Origin: JAFGDI01 sp963667715
Lineage (GTDB): Bacteria; Planctomycetota; Phycisphaerae; Sedimentisphaerales; SM23-30
Reading direction: 5' to 3'
Assembly: GCA_963667715.1 (NCBI GenBank)
Contig: OY763926.1
Coordinates: 2,232,001 to 2,296,000, forward strand
DNA length: 64,000 nucleotides
The translations under genes were made by a program, and so were the position numbers. This document shows, one piece after another, positions 52,267 to 60,435 of this stretch (the stretch's first letter is position 1; each line of letters starts with the position of its first letter). The notes below the pieces were generated by a model. It was not told the DNA's origin. It worked only from the letters and a program-made list of their open reading frames with translations, and made no database searches.

Positions 52267-53502
52267 TCAAATCTCAAGCTGAGGTATCTGCTCAACAGTA
52301 TTTATCGTGGAAAATAGTCCGTCTGGATATGGTCCTTCGCCGGGGAATACTTCAATGAAAGTGCCCCCTGCCCTGACGTAATCGGCAAAGCGGTGCATTA
52401 TCTGGTATTCAATTGACTTCTCGAGCATAGGCAGAACGATACATGCCTGCGGTGGATCGGTAGTGAGCGAAGATGAAGGTAAGATCGGGAGTTTGTTGAA
52501 TGGGACGTACTTGCCACACTTTGCCTTATCGTCATCAATGAGCCATGAAATGCCGGAAGATATATTGCTGTTATTGATCATGGACATGCCCCTGCCCCCT
52601 GCCCCGAAAGCTGCGATCGGGCCGGGAGTATCGGCGAGCAGAGATTTGAACTGGGATATATATTCACTGGTAAGAGTTTTGAAATAGGTCAAACTAGTGA
52701 AAAAGAGATCGAGTTCATTTTCTGCCGAGATACCTGTTTTTGCCGACTGGTCTTTTTTAATGTAATAAACCATGGCATAGCGATAGTGTTTTTCGGCGAC
52801 GGGCGTGAATCCGAAACGACTGAGCAGGCGTTTAAACGAGCATTGTCCGAAATAGTTTACATGTTGTTCCATGATGGACATGTAACTGCCGGCGGTGGCG
52901 ATCCAGTCGAAATTCGGGAATTCAAGGACAAGCAGAGAATCATCGTGCATAACGGAGACTATCGCCTGCATGAAATCGTCCAGCTCAACAATGTGCTCGA
53001 TAACGTGACGGCACAGGACAATGTCGGCAGCGGAATGGTTGTTGGTAATATCGGCGACAGCGGTCGAGTCGAAAAAGCTGTTAAGGATATTGAGACCGTG
53101 AGAGCGGGCAACTGCCGAGCAGTTTTGGGACGGTTCGACGCCGAGGATATTTGTAAAGCCGTAATCACGAAACATGGCCATGGCGGTACCATCATTACAG
53201 CCAATTTCTATAACGAAAGCGTCAGAACACTTTTTAGGAGATAATCTGTCAACAGTGGCAATCAGCTCAGGCAGGTACGGCACGGGGCAGCCTGCGGTTT
53301 CGACATAGCTGCCAGAGTATAGCTGTTCCGGGTCAACTGGGTTCGGGATAAATACGAAACCGCAGCTGCGACAGAGAGAGAGCATGAGCGGATGGGAGGA
53401 GAAATCCTGATCTGGAGAGTCGAGATAGGTAAGCGAAAACGGCTGAATGCCGAAATCGTAAATCTCTTCAATATTATGACTTTTACATACTCTACAGTGC
53501 AT
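52267..53502 (-). CDS. SAM-dependent C-methyltransferase with N-terminal zinc site
   Basis: 411 aa. N-terminal zinc-binding region MHCRVCKSH ... LCRSCGFVF, then the class I methyltransferase motif VIEIGCNDGTAMAMF, the conserved HVIEHIVELDDFM, and a C-terminal Rossmann-like region (IAAFGAGGRGMSMIN). This is the Methyltransf_13/11/14 arrangement of sugar C-methyltransferases (NovU/TylC3-like) acting on NDP-deoxysugars. The stop overlaps the possible TTG start of the radical SAM gene; the glycosyltransferase gene ends 12 bp upstream. The set points to synthesis of an unusual methylated glycan. Confidence 0.88.
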   Translation of the reverse strand: MHCRVCKSHNIEEIYDFGIQPFSLTYLDSPDQDFSSHPLMLSLCRSCGFVFIPNPVDPEQLYSGSYVETAGCPVPYLPELIATVDRLSPKKCSDAFVIEIGCNDGTAMAMFRDYGFTNILGVEPSQNCSAVARSHGLNILNSFFDSTAVADITNNHSAADIVLCRHVIEHIVELDDFMQAIVSVMHDDSLLVLEFPNFDWIATAGSYMSIMEQHVNYFGQCSFKRLLSRFGFTPVAEKHYRYAMVYYIKKDQSAKTGISAENELDLFFTSLTYFKTLTSEYISQFKSLLADTPGPIAAFGAGGRGMSMINNSNISSGISWLIDDDKAKCGKYVPFNKLPILPSSSLTTDPPQACIVLPMLEKSIEYQIMHRFADYVRAGGTFIEVFPGEGPYPDGLFSTINTVEQIPQLEI

Positions 53503-53514
53503 ATTAGAAATAAC

Positions 53515-55710
53515 TCATTTCTGCGTTTTAGCTATTAGCATGTTTTTATAGATGTTCAGTATGTTAACAGTGCCCTGCTTCATGGTATGATGAGCAAGAG
53601 CTTTTTTGTGCATATTGTATGCTATTTCGTTACGTTTATCTTCATGGGCCAGGTAGTATTGGCAGAGCTCCAGTAGATGTTGAGGAGATTCTGCGATAAT
53701 AAGTTCAGAGCCGGGAGTGAAATATTTATCGGCCGGTTCCCAGTCTTTATCAGGTGGGATCGCGGCAGTGATAATAAAGCCCTGAGCAAGAGCACATTCT
53801 ACCAGACGCTGATGCATAGTGCATACATTGTTAATGTGCAGGTTTATTTTTGAGAGTGCGTAGGCGTTTCTTAGCTGTTCTTTATTGGTCAGGCCGCCGC
53901 GAGCGTATGGTTTGGTTTCTGGGCTTGTGTCCCAGTTATTGCCGTAAAGAGCAAGTGAGAAGTTCTGGCCCAATAGCGGCTTGAGGAACTCGTATCGCCA
54001 GGCGGTAGTAGCGACAGAGACGATAAACCTTATCGCCTGATTGTGCGAGAAATGTTCGGAATTGTCCATGTCGAAGTATTGGTCAAAGAACTCTTTGAGG
54101 CTGGCGGTTACCAGCTCTTCGGTGAGATGATCCGGGCCGTAGAGCATGGAACGCTGATAGAGCTCATTGAGGGTAAAGTCGAGTTTTTCTTTTACGGCTG
54201 TGGGCACTTGGGGTATCTGCATATAGGTATTGGTGCAGAATTCATTCCAGACGGTATTTACAGATCCAGCGGTATGTTTGATAAAAGATACATCGGCGGC
54301 ATATTTAGCCGAACTGGCTGGAGGAGTGGTCATTGGGAATATGGCCGAATCATCAACCGGAACGGGCATAATAGATATCTGCTTTTCGCTGACGTTACGG
54401 CTCTTGAGGAAATCGGCATAGAAGCCGGTCTGACAGATGAAATGGTCGTTGGGGCCGATGAGTTTGGCAAGGTCAGGAGTTGCAACTATGGGACCGCAAC
54501 GATCCTGCATGAAGCAGAAGAACGGCAGCTCCAGGGGTAAGAAATCAACTGAAGGCCGACCGTGGCTGATCATAAAGTATAAGTCAGGTTTGAAGTCGCA
54601 AACGGTACTCATCAGATACGGAACGCCGATCCTTTGGGTGTTTGAACCTTCGATAATAAAATTGGTTTCGCAGCCAAGCTCGGCGAAGCTGCGTTCGAAA
54701 TCGGCAGCGCAGTGTTTGAGGTAAGTAGTCCAGAGGCAAGTCGAGACCTGAACGCGTGGTAGAATACGTCCGGCGGCAATATCGGCAAGCCTTTGCTTAA
54801 AGATAGGCCCTTGATAATATTCCATCATCTGTGCGGTTGGATCGGCGAGTTCGATGCGTTTAAGTGCCCGCTCGCAGGCTTGTTCGATGGAATTGGCTAA
54901 TTCCAGCCTGATAAAAGGAACAGGATATTTATTAGTGACAAGCAGATCTTCGAGCTGTTGGAGCCGATCGGGGCCAATGAAGAATAGAATTTCATCATTA
55001 CGAATATATTCGGATAAGTCGTCGAGTTCAAGGAAGCTTTTAAGTATATTTATATCGTTTTCGAGTACATAATGAGGACGGGCCATGCCGTGAAGGCCTT
55101 TGAAATTATTCTGCAGGCAGTAGATGATCTCCCGCCCGCTGTTGATACTGTCGAAGGCGATAGGATCTTTATTTTCAGTGCAATTGCTGAGATTGTCATG
55201 GATCTCAGGTTTCATAGTGAGAATAACAGAACTTCTGGTATCGAAAAAATGCATACCGGGCCAGAATTGAATGATACGGAAATCGGGATGCGTCTGGGCC
55301 TTACTTAGACTATCGGCAAGAGCTTTGTTGGATTTACGAAGAGCTTTCAGGTTGCTCATGTAATTTTTGTGGCAGATACGGGTATAGGGATTATCGCTTG
55401 GAGCGACATTGAACTGGGCATCGAACCAGAGAATATTGAACAGAGGTGGTATAGAGCTATGTTCAGCGGTTGGTATAGCCTCTCTGAGAAATTCGTACTT
55501 GGCTAGTATAGCCGGGAAATCTCTGGTGAGGGTCAGGCTGATAATATCCAGGAAAACGAGCTCAATATCGCCTATTGCTCGTCCCGAAATGTAACGGGCG
55601 AGCTCATCTTTAATCTGAGCGATCGGGTCAGGCTGTTTGAGCAAGTCTAACAGTCTGGCAGCGAGTTCAGCAAACTCGATAGTATTCCATTGTGTAGAAG
55701 AAACCGCCAT
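53515..55710 (-). CDS. CgeB-like glycosyltransferase
   Basis: 731 aa from ATG 55710, with AAAGGA 7 nt upstream. The N-terminal ~300 residues are not recognised. The C-terminal half has GRPSVDFLPLELPFFCFMQD, FICQTGFYADFLKS, and then LYGNNWD, AYALSKINLHINN and QRLVECALAQGFIIT, the nucleotide-sugar binding pattern of GT-B enzymes of the spore CgeB type. It should transfer a sugar to a surface glycan or protein in the cytoplasm. It lies between rimO and the methyltransferase in a tight run. The unknown N-terminal domain may bind the acceptor. Confidence 0.78.
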   Translation of the reverse strand: MAVSSTQWNTIEFAELAARLLDLLKQPDPIAQIKDELARYISGRAIGDIELVFLDIISLTLTRDFPAILAKYEFLREAIPTAEHSSIPPLFNILWFDAQFNVAPSDNPYTRICHKNYMSNLKALRKSNKALADSLSKAQTHPDFRIIQFWPGMHFFDTRSSVILTMKPEIHDNLSNCTENKDPIAFDSINSGREIIYCLQNNFKGLHGMARPHYVLENDINILKSFLELDDLSEYIRNDEILFFIGPDRLQQLEDLLVTNKYPVPFIRLELANSIEQACERALKRIELADPTAQMMEYYQGPIFKQRLADIAAGRILPRVQVSTCLWTTYLKHCAADFERSFAELGCETNFIIEGSNTQRIGVPYLMSTVCDFKPDLYFMISHGRPSVDFLPLELPFFCFMQDRCGPIVATPDLAKLIGPNDHFICQTGFYADFLKSRNVSEKQISIMPVPVDDSAIFPMTTPPASSAKYAADVSFIKHTAGSVNTVWNEFCTNTYMQIPQVPTAVKEKLDFTLNELYQRSMLYGPDHLTEELVTASLKEFFDQYFDMDNSEHFSHNQAIRFIVSVATTAWRYEFLKPLLGQNFSLALYGNNWDTSPETKPYARGGLTNKEQLRNAYALSKINLHINNVCTMHQRLVECALAQGFIITAAIPPDKDWEPADKYFTPGSELIIAESPQHLLELCQYYLAHEDKRNEIAYNMHKKALAHHTMKQGTVNILNIYKNMLIAKTQK

Positions 55711-55772
55711 AGTAAAATCCTTTTTCAGCAAAATCGATATTCCGTTATCGACTAATAGTGCCGGGCGAGATA

Positions 55773-57161
55773 CTATTCCGCGTGCGGAACAGCTATCAGG
55801 TCATATTCGACAGAGTCTACGACCTTGACAGGGATGATCATGCCTGGAACCAGTTCTTCGGGGTCGTCAATAGCGACCCAGGTTATACTGTCAACTTCGG
55901 GGCCCTGTACCGCAGAGCGGCCGTGGAACCATTGCAGAGATGGGTCAAGCCCGACAGCTTCAATATCATCTTCGTATACGTAGTTAGTGAGCAGGCAGTC
56001 GAAGGTGGAGCCGACCATATTGGCGACCTTTTCGAAAGCTATCTCCTGCTGGATAATCATAAGTTTTTCGAGACGTTCAAACTGGAGGTCCTCGTCGATA
56101 TGGCCGTCGAGAGCGGCAGCGGCGGTATCAGGTTCTGGAGAGTATGAGAACGCACCGAGCATATCGAACTTTGTTTCTTTGACGAACTCTACGAGTTCAT
56201 TATATTCTTCGGCAGTTTCAGAAGGGAAGCCAACGATCATAGTCGTCCGCAGGATTAGGCCGGGGATACGTTCTCTGAGCTTTTTGATGAGCTCAACGAT
56301 ACGTTTTTTGTCGACCTTGCGGTTCATGAGCTTGAGAATGCGGTCGTTTATGTGCTGGAGCGGCATATCGATGTACGGTACTACCCTGTCGCATTCGGCG
56401 ATGGCGTCGATGATCTCATCGGTGATGCTGTCCGGGTGGGTGTACATAATCCTGAGCCATACTATGCCGTCGAGCTTGTTTAGCTCTCTGAGCAGAGTGG
56501 CAAGTCCCCCACTGCCGGGTATATCGATACCCCAGCGAGATGTTTCCTGGCCGATAAGATTTAGCTCAACCGCCCCATCTGAGATAAGCTCACGAGCTTC
56601 GGTGAGTATCATGTCAAGCGGCTTACTGCGGAATGAGCCACGGATAGATGGGATAGTGCAATAGCTACAATGGCGGTCGCAGCCTTCGCTGATACGCAGG
56701 TATGACCAGCATTGGTCAGTGAGCCTGAGCCGCTGCAGGTCGTCGCTGATACTGCTGTATTTGGGGTTGCCGTATACAGTTGGGGTTGTAACTTTTTTAT
56801 TTACAATATCTTGCAAGATAGAAGGCAGCAGGTCACGCTGGTCTAGACGGACAATAGCGTCGATGTCGCTACTGACAGAATCGAGAAGCTTTTCGCCCCA
56901 TAGCTGGGCGAGGCAGCCGGCGACGATAATATGTCCTACTTTACCGGCGGCTTTGAGCTCGATGACTTCCTGAATATGGGCGATAGCCTCGTTGCGAGCG
57001 TCTTCGATGAATCCGCAAGTGTTTATGATAGTAGCGTCGGCGTAGTCGTCCGGGCCAACCAAAATGAATCCGGCGGCGGCGAGGGAACCGAGCATTTTCT
57101 CGGCGTCAACCTGATTTTTAGCACAACCGAGCGATATAAAGTTTATTTTAGGTGTTTCCAT
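55773..57161 (-). CDS. rimO: ribosomal protein S12 methylthiotransferase RimO
   Basis: 462 aa from ATG 57161; the frame is open further upstream but that part is AT-rich and not conserved. The N-terminal methylthiotransferase domain has ISLGCAKNQVD, INTCGFI and VAGCLAQ (three cluster Cys), and the radical SAM domain has SEGCDRHCSYCTIPSIRG (CxxxCxxC). A C-terminal TRAM domain follows. 'SLGC.KN' distinguishes RimO (S12 Asp methylthiolation) from MiaB ('T.GCQMN'). It starts an apparent operon with glycosyltransferase, methyltransferase and B12 radical SAM genes, spacing 62, 12 and 2 bp. Confidence 0.93.
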   Translation of the reverse strand: METPKINFISLGCAKNQVDAEKMLGSLAAAGFILVGPDDYADATIINTCGFIEDARNEAIAHIQEVIELKAAGKVGHIIVAGCLAQLWGEKLLDSVSSDIDAIVRLDQRDLLPSILQDIVNKKVTTPTVYGNPKYSSISDDLQRLRLTDQCWSYLRISEGCDRHCSYCTIPSIRGSFRSKPLDMILTEARELISDGAVELNLIGQETSRWGIDIPGSGGLATLLRELNKLDGIVWLRIMYTHPDSITDEIIDAIAECDRVVPYIDMPLQHINDRILKLMNRKVDKKRIVELIKKLRERIPGLILRTTMIVGFPSETAEEYNELVEFVKETKFDMLGAFSYSPEPDTAAAALDGHIDEDLQFERLEKLMIIQQEIAFEKVANMVGSTFDCLLTNYVYEDDIEAVGLDPSLQWFHGRSAVQGPEVDSITWVAIDDPEELVPGMIIPVKVVDSVEYDLIAVPHAE

Positions 57162-57482
57162 TTGGTAAATATTACATGTTTTTGGGTGAATAAGCAAGGT
57201 ATATTGCTTTGTGGTAAGGGCTATCGGATTAATTTTTAATTGACGGGATGAGTGAAATGTAAGAATATTAATCCACAGATTTGTTAAGAGGGGTTCGCTA
57301 CCGCGAACTGCTGATTGATTAATTAACACAGATTTAAGAGAAAGAATAATTAAGAGTATTTGTGTACTACAGAGATAGAGTAATAGAATGAGGGATTTAA
57401 CTATTGGCTTATAAATGTTTATGAAATTGACTCCTGACACCGTTTTTGGGGGCAGTGGGAAAGAAAGACTCAGTGTACTAAA
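57162..57482 (+). repeat. 321 bp gap with CACAGATTT/GTTCGC repeat and a GGTGTCAGG motif
   Basis: No gene. CCACAGATTTGTTAAGAGG ... GTTCGC-TACC-GCGAAC lies at 57272-57345 (forward). The motif ACTCCTGACACC with a G-rich variant tail (CGTTTTTGGGGG) lies at 57429-57450, 33 bp before the next gene. Confidence 0.65.
57429..57450 (-). repeat. isolated GGTGTCAGG motif outside the island
   Basis: Minus strand CCCCCAAAAACGGTGTCAGG then AGTCAATTTC. The core is the same as in the island but AAAA is replaced by AAAAAC. It is the only copy outside 40-46 kb that I found. Confidence 0.6.
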
Positions 57483-57935
57483 ATGAATAAAATCTTATAT
57501 GTATTATTAAATAGGAAATTTGAATATCATAAGAATATGCCAGTTGAAGAATGTTATAGATTATTAAAAGAAAAATGTAATAACAATTATTCCAATAGCA
57601 AAAGAAGTGCTCTGGCACTAATCGAAACACCATTCTTTGAAAGGGCAGATAGTGAATACTCGTTTTCGATTGGACATCGTTCAGGCGGGCGTAGATGTGA
57701 AATCATGGGGGATATTGAGGAAATTGATGGTTGTTCAATTGTGAAAATTCAGATAGAAAATGTGTTTTTAGCATGGATTCTTCTTTTTATACCTTTATCA
57801 TTAATTTTGTTTTTTGTGCGTGATGGTGGAGTAGCCATAATTTTGCTATTAGGACTATTAATTTATATTGTGTGGTGGACTATTGCCAGTCTATATTTTC
57901 TTAGGTGTTTTGAAGGTATACTCGATGAATTATAA
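57483..57935 (+). CDS. hypothetical protein with two membrane helices
   Basis: 150 aa. An N-terminal soluble part of ~90 residues (MNKILYVLLNRKFEYHKNMPVEECYRLL ... FSIGHRSGGRRCEIMGDIEE) precedes two hydrophobic segments (FLAWILLFIPLSLILFFV and GGVAIILLLGLLIYIVWWTIASLYF). AT-rich and flanked by a GGTGTCAGG motif and dispersed repeats, so it looks like an accessory gene. No family recognised and no strong ribosome-binding site. Confidence 0.6.
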   Translation: MNKILYVLLNRKFEYHKNMPVEECYRLLKEKCNNNYSNSKRSALALIETPFFERADSEYSFSIGHRSGGRRCEIMGDIEEIDGCSIVKIQIENVFLAWILLFIPLSLILFFVRDGGVAIILLLGLLIYIVWWTIASLYFLRCFEGILDEL

Positions 57936-58585
57936 TTGAGAAAGAGCGGCAGCCCCCCCCCCTATTCTGATTAATGGTAGAGTTAAATTAGATTTTTTAG
58001 CAGATGACACCGGGGGCACACAGAAGATGAGGAAGAAGAGTTTCACGCAAAGACGCAAGGTGCTTCGCACCCGCAAAGGAAGAAGAAGTTGCCAGGTTTT
58101 TTAGGATAAGAAAATTATGAGAAGAATTGTTTCTCGCAGAGCTCGCGGAGGCGCAGAGGGAAGAAGAATTTTAAGAGTTTAACGCAAGGACGCGAAGACG
58201 CAAAGGGTTGGTTGGCGATTTTGGGTTGGTTGGAGATGTAGGTATCTTATAGAGTTTGTGGGTTGGTTGGGAAGTAAGGAAGAAGACTAGAGAACCGGCT
58301 GAAGGCCGGAACTCTTGCGCGGGGAGTTGGTTGGCGAAGCTATACGGGGGCTGGGGAATTGGTAATTAGGTTGGGTTGGTGGTGAAAGTGTGGTATTATC
58401 AATAATTTAATGGACATATAGAGTTATAACTTATATAATTTCATCTCTTTGTATAATGTTCGCGAAAGTGTGTCGCGGCGAAGAGTTATCTGTGTTATTT
58501 TCAATAGAAACGATGGTAGCATGGGTGGCAGTAGTAAAAATTTATAAATAGTTATTATTCAACAGTTTAGCTAAGGTTCCAAAAG
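57936..58585 (+). repeat. 650 bp repeat-filled gap upstream of rpsA
   Basis: No gene. A run of nine C lies at 57951-57960. Forward repeats: GGTGCTTCGCACC (58051-58063), TTTCTCGCAGAGCTCGCGGAG (58129-58150 region), AACGCAAGGACGCGAAGACG (58183-58202) and GGAAGTAAGGAAGAAGACTA (58269-58288) followed by GAACCGGCTGAAGGCCGG in place of the usual CCCGACGTGTATCGGG. The last ~200 bp are unique and should hold the rpsA promoter. Confidence 0.6.
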
Positions 58586-60316
58586 ATGAGCGAGACTCCG
58601 GAAAAAACTCCTGAAGAAATTCAGTCAGAAACGGTAAATGAAAATCCAGTTGAAACCAATGTATCAGAGCCGTCAGAGGAAATTGTTCCTGAAACGCCTG
58701 ATCATGTAAAGGTAATAGCAAAGGAAGACCATCCGGCATTCAAGGCGGCAAACACAGCGGAAGTTGCGGCTAAGAATGAAGTTATGTCTCCAGATGACAT
58801 CAATGCAGCTTCGGTAGAAGAGGAAGTAGCGGAAGCATTGGGTGATATGTCGCTTATGGATATGGACGCCATAGTTGGTAATATGGGCGGAACATCGAAT
58901 AAGAGCCAGTCGAGCTCAAGTGATGCAGATGCGATACCAGGTATACTACGCGGTCGAGTATTGAAGATCGAGTCTGATGGTTTGTTTATCTCTAATCTGG
59001 GCGGTAAGAGCGAAGGCTTTTTGCCGATAGTAGAGATCGAAGAAGGCGAGAATATCAAGGAAGGTGACCCGATCGATGTATGTATCGTTCGCCGGGACCC
59101 GAAAGACGGGCTTCTGATATTGTCACGCAGTGCAGCAACACAGCAGATCATGCTGAAGAATCTGAAGGCAGGCGATCATGTAGAAGTGACCGTTACCGGC
59201 AGTAATAAAGGCGGTCTGGAAGTAAAGATCAAAGGCGGCGTGAAGGCGTTTATGCCAATATCTCAGATCGATGTATACCGCGTAGAAGATGAAGATAAAG
59301 ATAAATTTGTTGGCCAGAAGATGATCTGTGAGGTAACTCAGGCAGATCGTAACGACCGCAATATTGTGGTGAGCCATCGTAAGATAGTTGAAGCACAGCA
59401 GTCAGAAAACGCTGAGAAGCTGTGGGATGAGCTGGAACAGGGTCAGGTATATCCTGGTACCGTTCGCAGTCTGATGGATTATGGTGCATTTATTGACCTG
59501 GGCGGAGTTGACGGGCTGGTACATATCAGCGAGATCAGCTGGGCTCATATCGATAAGCCAGGCGATATGCTGGTTGTCGGTCAGCAGGTGAATGTATTTG
59601 TAAAGGAAATCAATAAGGAAAAGAAACGTTTGGCCCTGAGTCTGAAGCTGGTAAACGGCGATCCATGGTCAAGTGTTGGCGATAAGTATCCGGTAGGTAT
59701 GAGGTGTCAGGCCAAGGTAGTTCGTCTGATGAACTTTGGTGCTTTTGCCGAACTGGAGCCAGGAATAGAAGGTTTGATCCCAGTAAGCGAAATGAGCTGG
59801 CTGGGTAGAGTGAACCATCCGAAAGAAGTAGTGAAAGAAGGCGATCTGGTTGATGTTGAGATCTTGAAATGTTCAACAGAGAATCGCCAGATCTCAATGA
59901 GTATAAAGGCTGTACAGGGTAATCCATGGGATGATGTGACTGAGAAGTACATTGTAGAGCAGGATTATACAGGTAAGGTTGTACGTCTGAGCGATTTTGG
60001 TGCTTTTGTAGAACTTGAGCCTGGAATTGACGGTCTGGTACATATCAGTGAGATCTCAGATAAGCATATCAAACGCCCTGGCGACGCAGTAAAAGAAGGC
60101 GAAGAAGTAAAGGTACGTGTGCTGGAAGTTGATACCGGTCGCAAACGTATCGCCCTTTCTATGCGTGCTTTGCTACAGGTAGAAGATGCCGGCGAAGCGG
60201 CTGATGTAAGTGCAGTTGAGACAGCAGCACCAGCGAAGCCGAAACGCAAGAAGAATCTCAAAGGCGGCCTAGGCTGTGTAGACGGCGGCGATAACCCGCT
60301 GGGATTGAGATTGTAA
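58586..60316 (+). CDS. rpsA: 30S ribosomal protein S1
   Basis: 576 aa. An acidic, unstructured N-terminal extension of ~110 residues precedes five S1 (OB-fold) domains, at about 113-180, 190-262, 275-355, 360-440 and 447-530. The later ones carry the classic VRLxxFGAFxELEPGIxGLxxxSE. A basic tail (KPKRKKNLKGGLGC) ends the protein. S1 binds mRNA leaders on the small ribosomal subunit. Five domains instead of six is common outside proteobacteria; some of the family in this size range bind RNA in other roles, but the strong conservation supports rpsA. A textbook terminator follows. Confidence 0.9.
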   Translation: MSETPEKTPEEIQSETVNENPVETNVSEPSEEIVPETPDHVKVIAKEDHPAFKAANTAEVAAKNEVMSPDDINAASVEEEVAEALGDMSLMDMDAIVGNMGGTSNKSQSSSSDADAIPGILRGRVLKIESDGLFISNLGGKSEGFLPIVEIEEGENIKEGDPIDVCIVRRDPKDGLLILSRSAATQQIMLKNLKAGDHVEVTVTGSNKGGLEVKIKGGVKAFMPISQIDVYRVEDEDKDKFVGQKMICEVTQADRNDRNIVVSHRKIVEAQQSENAEKLWDELEQGQVYPGTVRSLMDYGAFIDLGGVDGLVHISEISWAHIDKPGDMLVVGQQVNVFVKEINKEKKRLALSLKLVNGDPWSSVGDKYPVGMRCQAKVVRLMNFGAFAELEPGIEGLIPVSEMSWLGRVNHPKEVVKEGDLVDVEILKCSTENRQISMSIKAVQGNPWDDVTEKYIVEQDYTGKVVRLSDFGAFVELEPGIDGLVHISEISDKHIKRPGDAVKEGEEVKVRVLEVDTGRKRIALSMRALLQVEDAGEAADVSAVETAAPAKPKRKKNLKGGLGCVDGGDNPLGLRL

Positions 60317-60330
60317 AATTAGGATTTAGT

Positions 60331-60348
60331 CCCGATGTATATCGGGAT
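60331..60348. repeat. 16 bp palindrome CCCGATGTATATCGGG after rpsA
   Basis: One base differs from CCCGATGTACATCGGG at 15388 and 22729. It is embedded in AGGATTTAGT and AGTAATTAGAATTTAGG, the same AT-rich tract type as at 22683. Confidence 0.7.
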
Positions 60349-60365
60349 AGTAATTAGAATTTAGG

Positions 60366-60392
60366 GCCTGCACTTGTGTGCAGGCTTTTTTT
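60366..60392 (+). terminator. intrinsic terminator of rpsA
   Basis: GCCTGCAC-TTGT-GTGCAGGC, perfect 8 bp stem, followed by seven T. It lies 50 nt after the stop codon. Confidence 0.95.
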
Positions 60393-60435
60393 ATGAGTAT
60401 GGTGGTTATATATATTTGTTAGAGATTTAGTGGTG

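Noticed and set aside
57201..57440. N-terminal extension of RimO up to 57440
   Set aside because: The open frame is AT-rich, overlaps a dispersed repeat and the GGTGTCAGG motif, and METPKINFISLGC at 57161 matches the normal RimO start.
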